From Calliopsis andreniformis (Eukaryota > Arthropoda > Insecta > Hymenoptera > Andrenidae), in NCBI RefSeq assembly GCF_051401765.1, contig NC_135073.1, forward strand, positions 8,804,001 through 8,868,000: 64,000 bases of DNA, in the 5' to 3' direction. This document shows, in pieces, positions 62,669-64,000 of this stretch (position 1 is its first letter; every line of letters begins with the position of its first letter). The translations under genes were made by a program, and so were the position numbers. The notes below the pieces were generated by a model. It was given only the letters and a program-made list of their open reading frames with translations. It made no database searches and had not been told where the DNA came from.

Positions 62669-64000
62669 AGCTAAGAGGTTAAAATGATGAATACTTCACA
62701 TTTTTGAAATGCAAACAGATACTCTCGTCATCCTACTAAGGACAGAAACAGATTAATTACTGCTAGCTTTAATCTCAAAAACCTTCAGAAACCACATGAA
62801 CTGTGTACCCCGATTTTATCCCAACATGAAGGCACAGTTGAAGGAACGATTAGTGTGAATATAATTAGACACGCTACAGTGACATTAATCCACGTTGACA
62901 GAGATAAGTATCACCTGGAAATCCCTTCTAATGTTTGCGCAATACCCAGCGACAGCATGAGGAAGGAACACACTTTCCACCAAGATCATACTGCGTTACT
63001 AAATCGTCAGATATCTCCGCGCGATACCAGATGTATACACGATCCTGACAGATGGATAACTGTGAAAGCTCCAACTCGTGTCTAGCGGTCGTGAATCTAT
63101 ATGTCTATTCATACACATCGTCGTTACGGTGCGCTATCTTCTCTACAGAAAAAGGGGAAAAAAGAACAATTGTTTGCCTGTCTCTTCTCTTGTGTACCCA
63201 ACTGAAATCGCAGTGAGAGGCAGAAGCCAGAATAATCGATGATCCCGCCACATTTAATCGATATTCTGTTCGCCGAAACAAATATTTTTGCTTTCAAGTT
63301 GTTTTATTCTCCTATACATCAACGTGCTCAATATTCATGTCACGTTTCTCTAATTGTTTGGAACGTATGTGTCGTTGCTACTAGCATTGTGGAAGTATAG
63401 GACATATGTATCACCCAATGTAGCTGCTTTTTATCGCACATCCAAAGAACTTGCAAGCCCCCTAATCGATCTGAATCGATCCTATTAATTTAAAACACGA
63501 TTACAAAACTACAAATAAGGGGGATTCAAATGGAATTCTTTCGAACATATTTGAAGTTATCCAATTATCACAATTATCCATTACACAATATTACACGTTA
63601 CAGTATTCTCAAACTCTTTGCCCACTTTTTTAAAATTATTTTTCTCACGGCAGCTGCTGTTAATTGCTATAATAAACATGGATTCGTAATTATAACACCT
63701 CCGATACGTTTTTACAGTAATCTGCATGCAGATGATTAAACCACCGCGTTATCAAGCGTCGAGCGTTAAGGTAAACTCGGTATGTGTTGATTGCAATGCG
63801 ACCCACCATTCTAGGCATAATTTCCATTAATACGTTATTTGGATAAGAGTGCATATCAGAACCGTACACCAATGGCTGCAGTTAGAAATCAGAAAACAAC
63901 AGGCACGACTTGTCGAGCAAGTCAGCGGTTTCCCGTAATTGAATTCATTCTCTGTATTTTTTGATCACGGAAGTGTGATATAACTCTGACTGCTCAACGA

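Larger units (their letters stand above)
43385..64000. other. Upstream of the GPCR coding start; no recognised gene
   Basis: About 20 kb that probably includes leader exons and promoter of the receptor gene (- strand), not located. Contents: possible mariner end near 47930, GC-richer block 48140-48880, short inverted-repeat element 49084-49276, 36-bp minisatellite 53517-53652, pogo-like fragment 57107-57307, short repeats at 62588-62668. From 49.3 to 53.3 kb and from 58 to 62.5 kb I see nothing supportable. Confidence 0.55.

Noticed and set aside
1..64000. CRISPR arrays, prokaryotic operons, tRNA or rRNA genes
   Set aside because: The window is eukaryotic by its split genes; I saw no regular spacer-repeat array or tRNA cloverleaf, though small RNA genes cannot be excluded by eye.

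Overview
This 64 kb window looks like nuclear DNA of an insect. It is AT-rich, has long introns with GT..AG borders, many CT, CTGT, CTAT and TA microsatellites, and several short inverted-repeat transposon relics. The overall texture (low-complexity 'attcaaatttt' runs, GC-richer CpG-containing blocks) suggests Hymenoptera, possibly a bee; this is inference, not shown. Coding sequence is sparse, so almost all long open frames outside the exons below look like chance.

Two genes are supported, in convergent orientation. (1) On the + strand, about 7.1-20.3 kb, lie the last eight coding exons of a RIM-type active-zone scaffold (Rab3-interacting molecule). They join in one continuous frame of 488 codons plus stop, and give a C2A domain, a Ser/Arg-rich linker and a C-terminal C2B domain. 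The 5' part of the gene (Rab3-binding zinc finger, PDZ) must lie beyond the left edge; 1-7144 looks intronic. (2) On the - strand, 43.3-31.9 kb, six coding exons give a complete 405-residue class A GPCR with all the marks of a biogenic amine receptor (Asp3.32, DRY, CWLPFF, NPFIY). It fits best with the insect tyramine/octopamine group. Its start codon is preceded by a short upstream ORF in the leader.

The 11.5 kb between the two 3' ends (20.3-31.9 kb) holds no recognisable gene, but does hold a foldback element at 25.0-25.5 kb. The 20 kb upstream of the GPCR start (43.4-64 kb) holds no recognised coding exon. It contains small repeats, a 36-bp minisatellite, a short inverted-repeat element, a GC-richer block at 48.1-48.9 kb and a degraded pogo/psq-type transposase fragment at 57.1-57.3 kb.

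Both genes act in neuronal signalling: RIM organises synaptic vesicle priming and Ca2+ channels at presynaptic sites, and the receptor would sense an amine modulator. Nothing in the sequence shows that they are co-regulated. I did not find a convincing new biological system. The best leads are a possible internal first exon for a short C2B-only RIM isoform, the uORF of the receptor, and the inverted-repeat elements.
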